From Clostridia bacterium (GTDB lineage Bacteria; Bacillota; Clostridia; Christensenellales; CAG-917), in the NCBI GenBank assembly GCA_900754695.1, contig CAAEDU010000079.1:1-23905 (forward strand): DNA of 23,905 nucleotides, read 5' to 3'. Each line of letters starts with the position of its first letter. Positions within the stretch are counted from its first letter, which is position 1. The position numbers and the translations under genes are program-made. The notes beneath the pieces are model-generated. The model did not search any database, was not told the DNA's origin, and worked only from the letters and a program-made list of their open reading frames with translations. Below are positions 22,127 through 23,905 of this stretch, in pieces.

Positions 22127-22177
22127 CCGGGACGGAACGCTGCGGACTATATGCCGTGCCGCAGGTTTCCGCCCCGG
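22127..22177. other. Long imperfect hairpin in the GH3-yitT interval
   Basis: CCGGG-A-CGGAA (22127-22137) pairs with TTCCG-C-CCCGG (22167-22177) with one mismatch. After a 2x2 internal loop CTGCGG (22140-22145) pairs with CCGCAG (22159-22164), leaving a 13-nt loop, for 16 base pairs in all. A competing pairing CGGCAGG (22096-22102) with CCTGCCG (22123-22129) overlaps its base. The element lies behind the GH3 terminator and before the next promoter. Elsewhere in the 336-bp interval (22041-22376) I see only the terminator, a small CCGGC-AA-GCCGG hairpin near 22194 and the promoter. Confidence 0.5.
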
Positions 22178-22284
22178 ACGCATCGTTCTCTCTCCGGCAA
22201 GCCGGCATAACTCTACAAAAAACACGCCGTGTGCGTTTAAGTCTCAAGGCGGAAAAAGGGTGCGGTTTTCGCGGCGTTTTTTTC

Positions 22285-22313
22285 TTGACTTGACCGCACA
22301 AAATGATTATATT
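22285..22313 (+). promoter_or_regulatory. Sigma-A promoter of the YitT-family gene
   Basis: TTGACT (22285-22290), a 17-bp spacer and TATATT (22308-22313). The leader to the ATG at 22377 is about 57 bases. Confidence 0.75.
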
Positions 22314-22376
22314 TGTTGCGACCGAAAGTGAACGCGCGCAGGCGTATATGCGTAAGGCGCGCGAGGGAGGACCAAG

Positions 22377-23408
22377 ATGGCAAGATCGGACGACAAAGTC
22401 AAACTGCCCCTTTCCGCAAGGCTGAAAAACATCACCCCGAAACAGGTGCTGCACGCATCGAGGTTCTATCTTTTCCTCGCCGTGCTCGCCATCGTCCGCG
22501 CGCTGTCCGCATACATCTTCATCGTCCCCAACGGCTTCGCCCCGAGCGGCATCACGGGTCTGTCCTCCATCATCTACAACGCCGTCATCAAAGCCGACCT
22601 CAGCCTCGAGCCCTGGATGGAGTGGTTCTTCGACCCCTCCGTCACGGCGATGGTGCTCAACATCCCCCTCTTCATCGCGGCGTTCGTGGTGCTGGACAAG
22701 AAATTCGCCTTCAACACCTTCTTCTGCGTCACCGTCTACGCCGTGTTCATGGCGGTGTTCAGGGTCGTGGATCTGCCCACCTACGCCGTCGAACAGCCCG
22801 AAAGCGGCTACAAACTCCTCGCCTCTTTGGGCGGCGGCGCGCTCGCAGGCCTCAGCCTCGGCTTCATGCTGCGCTACAACACCTCCCTCGGGGGCACGGA
22901 CATCATAGGCAAGCTCATCTACGCCAAAAACCCCGTCGCGGACGTGCAATGGCTCATCTTCATGTGCGACTGCGTCATAGTCATCGCGTCGGGCGCGCTC
23001 GGCTTGATCGGAGAGGACCTCAACCGCGACGCCACCGCCATCATCACCGCGGTGGTCTCCCCCATGATCTACTCCTTCCTCTCCCAGCTCACCACCTCGC
23101 AGGTCGCGGACGTGCTGCAATCGGGCTTCCAGTCCTCGCTGGTGTTCAACGTCATCTCGGACAAGCACAACGAGATCGCGGAACACATCACCCGCGAAAT
23201 GCACCGCGGCGTCACGCTGATGAGCGGCGTCGGCTACTATACGGGCGAGGAACACAAGGTGCTTGTGTGTGTCGTCAGGCGCAAACAGATCAACACCGTC
23301 AAGCGCATCATCCAGGAGTGCGACCCCATGGCTTTCACCTTCATCACCAAGGCGCGCGAAGTCAAGGGCAACGGCTTCACTCCCCCCGCAGACGCGCAGG
23401 ATATGTAA
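22377..23408 (+). CDS. YitT family membrane protein (DUF161/DUF2179)
   Basis: 343 residues. The N-terminal two thirds form a YitT-type membrane domain with hydrophobic segments at about 29-50, 78-103, 110-125, 142-160 and 190-215. It includes the family stretches FIVPNGFAPSGITGLSSIIY and LGFMLRYNTSLGGTDIIGKLI. The C-terminal third (about 255-335) is a soluble DUF2179 domain, read from FNVISDKHNEIAEHITREMHRGVTL, GYYTGEEHKVLVCVVRRKQ and IIQECDPMAFTFITKAREVKGNGF. DUF2179 has a ferredoxin-like fold related to PII-type sensors; several YitT proteins are proposed transporters, but the substrate is unknown. GGGAGG precedes the ATG. The gene is monocistronic. Confidence 0.93.
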   Translation: MARSDDKVKLPLSARLKNITPKQVLHASRFYLFLAVLAIVRALSAYIFIVPNGFAPSGITGLSSIIYNAVIKADLSLEPWMEWFFDPSVTAMVLNIPLFIAAFVVLDKKFAFNTFFCVTVYAVFMAVFRVVDLPTYAVEQPESGYKLLASLGGGALAGLSLGFMLRYNTSLGGTDIIGKLIYAKNPVADVQWLIFMCDCVIVIASGALGLIGEDLNRDATAIITAVVSPMIYSFLSQLTTSQVADVLQSGFQSSLVFNVISDKHNEIAEHITREMHRGVTLMSGVGYYTGEEHKVLVCVVRRKQINTVKRIIQECDPMAFTFITKAREVKGNGFTPPADAQDM

Positions 23409-23414
23409 ACGGCG

Positions 23415-23447
23415 ACGCTTGCGCAAAACGACATAACGCTTGCGCAA
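23415..23447. repeat. 12-bp direct repeat, 21-bp period, after the YitT stop
   Basis: ACGCTTGCGCAA occurs at 23415-23426 and 23436-23447. It starts six bases after the stop codon and may be a small slippage duplication. The core TTGCGCAA is itself palindromic, so protein binding is possible but not supported. Confidence 0.5.
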
Positions 23448-23468
23448 CAACATATCGGGAAACACACC

Positions 23469-23491
23469 AAGGCACGGTCACCGTGCCTTTT
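23469..23491 (+). terminator. Intrinsic terminator of the YitT-family gene
   Basis: AAGGCACGG and CCGTGCCTT pair around TCA, followed by TT, C and TTT. It lies 60 bases after the stop. Confidence 0.85.
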
Positions 23492-23636
23492 CTTTGCCCT
23501 TTTGCTCCGTTCTCGGCTCCTCTCCGCGTCGTCATCTCTCTCCCGGGACATCGCACTCTTCCCGACACATTGCGCCACCTCCACCCTTTCTCTCCCGCGC
23601 CCCCCTCACACGCAGGAGCGGCATCAAAATTGTCGC

Positions 23637-23665
23637 TTGCGGGGGCGTACGCCCCGTTGTATAAT
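23637..23665 (+). promoter_or_regulatory. Promoter with a palindrome in its spacer
   Basis: TTGCGG (23637-23642), a 17-bp spacer and TATAAT (23660-23665). The spacer is filled by the perfect 14-bp palindrome GGGGCGTACGCCCC (23642-23655), a plausible operator. From the YitT terminator to here (23492-23636) I see only pyrimidine-rich sequence with no credible gene. Confidence 0.65.
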
Positions 23666-23671
23666 GAGAGC

Positions 23672-23808
23672 GTGAGGAAGCCCCCAACACCGCTTTTCTC
23701 CACACCGAGAGGCGGCGACACGCCGCCGCATTTGTTCGGCGATCGGAGCGCAAAATGACGCATTCTGAGGTTTACTGCACTGATAAGCTAAGAAAAAACC
23801 TCTTTTTT
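23672..23808 (+). ncRNA. Possible small RNA or leader transcript of about 135 nt
   Basis: A promoter at 23637-23665 and an intrinsic terminator at 23767-23808 bound a short transcript without a convincing gene. It can form a strong GGCGGCG-ACA-CGCCGCC hairpin (23711-23727). A frame from a GTG near 23673 encodes a proline-rich 28-mer ending in TGA at 23758. A GGAG-preceded ATG at 23755 overlaps that stop but reads into the terminator with poor codon use. Small RNA, or attenuator leader of a gene beyond the edge, are both possible. No known RNA family was recognised. Confidence 0.35.
23767..23808 (+). terminator. Intrinsic terminator with a large loop
   Basis: GAGGTTT (23767-23773) pairs with AAACCTC (23796-23802) across a 22-nt loop, followed by six T residues. 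The loop is larger than in other terminators of this window, which fits an attenuator as well as a plain terminator. Confidence 0.6.
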
Positions 23809-23905
23809 GACAAAACGAGGTGCGGCGGCGCTCGCGGGAGTCATCGTGACCGCCCTCTCAAAGCCCCGCTCCGGCGTCGCAAGGCTGAGCCTCTTCTTCT
23901 CCGCG
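23788..23905 (-). CDS. Possible C-terminal end of an unknown protein at the right edge
   Basis: A minus-strand frame enters from the right edge and ends at a TAG (23788-23790) after 38 codons, with mostly G or C in third positions until its last ten codons. Its last residues read APRFVKKEVFS. The same DNA is also open on the plus strand from about 23810 with similar bias, but that frame has no good start. Too short to identify; the strand is uncertain. The convergent reading fits better with the rightward terminator beside it. Confidence 0.25.
   Translation of the reverse strand, partial: AEKKRLSLATPERGFERAVTMTPASAAAPRFVKKEVFS

Noticed and set aside
19527..23465. A 1312-residue open frame on the minus strand, antisense to the GH3 and YitT-family genes
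   Set aside because: Its composition (His, Asp, Glu, Val rich, few motifs) is the usual mirror of a GC-rich gene read backwards, and both genes on the plus strand are clear family members.

Overview
The window is GC-rich, densely coded bacterial DNA. It most resembles a spore-forming, anaerobic, gut-type member of the Clostridia from an uncultured lineage. Evidence for this is an unmistakable spoIVA gene behind a sigma-E-type promoter, a YtxC-like sporulation gene, a UPF0237/UPF0210 pair, a DUF512 radical-SAM gene next to der, RNase J, and strong Shine-Dalgarno sites. No rRNA, tRNA, CRISPR array, transposase or phage gene was found. The taxon is inferred from gene content only.

Left part (1-6000). 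A TetR-type regulator runs off the left edge; its promoter carries two tandem 13-bp palindromes. Next comes a two-gene sugar operon, a PfkB kinase and a class I mannose-6-phosphate isomerase coupled by an ATGA overlap, which would feed hexoses into glycolysis. An ACT-domain protein and its UPF0210 partner follow, then a convergent spoIVA.

Middle (6000-15800). A lipoprotein gene reduced to its signal peptide and cut off by a terminator is followed by a degenerate repeat array. A type Ic-like aspartate aminotransferase comes next. A tight four-gene minus-strand operon reads rnj, an MGDG-synthase-like glycosyltransferase, a DUF512 radical-SAM protein and der, joining RNA decay, envelope-type glycosyl transfer and ribosome assembly in one transcript. 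Divergent from it is a serC-serA serine biosynthesis operon.

Right part (15800-23905). It holds an unrecognised multi-pass membrane protein, the YtxC-like gene, two 99-bp repeats with a swapped 12-nt core in a hairpin loop, and an ECF sigma/membrane anti-sigma pair under an ECF-type promoter. These are followed by a large GH3 beta-glycosidase and a YitT-family membrane protein. At the right edge is a short promoter-to-terminator transcript that may be a small RNA.

Most of the window is ordinary core genome. The least explained items are the two repeat systems, the divergent glycosyltransferase inside the rnj-der operon, the ECF pair and the right-edge transcript. Long open frames antisense to real genes are common because of the GC bias and were rejected.
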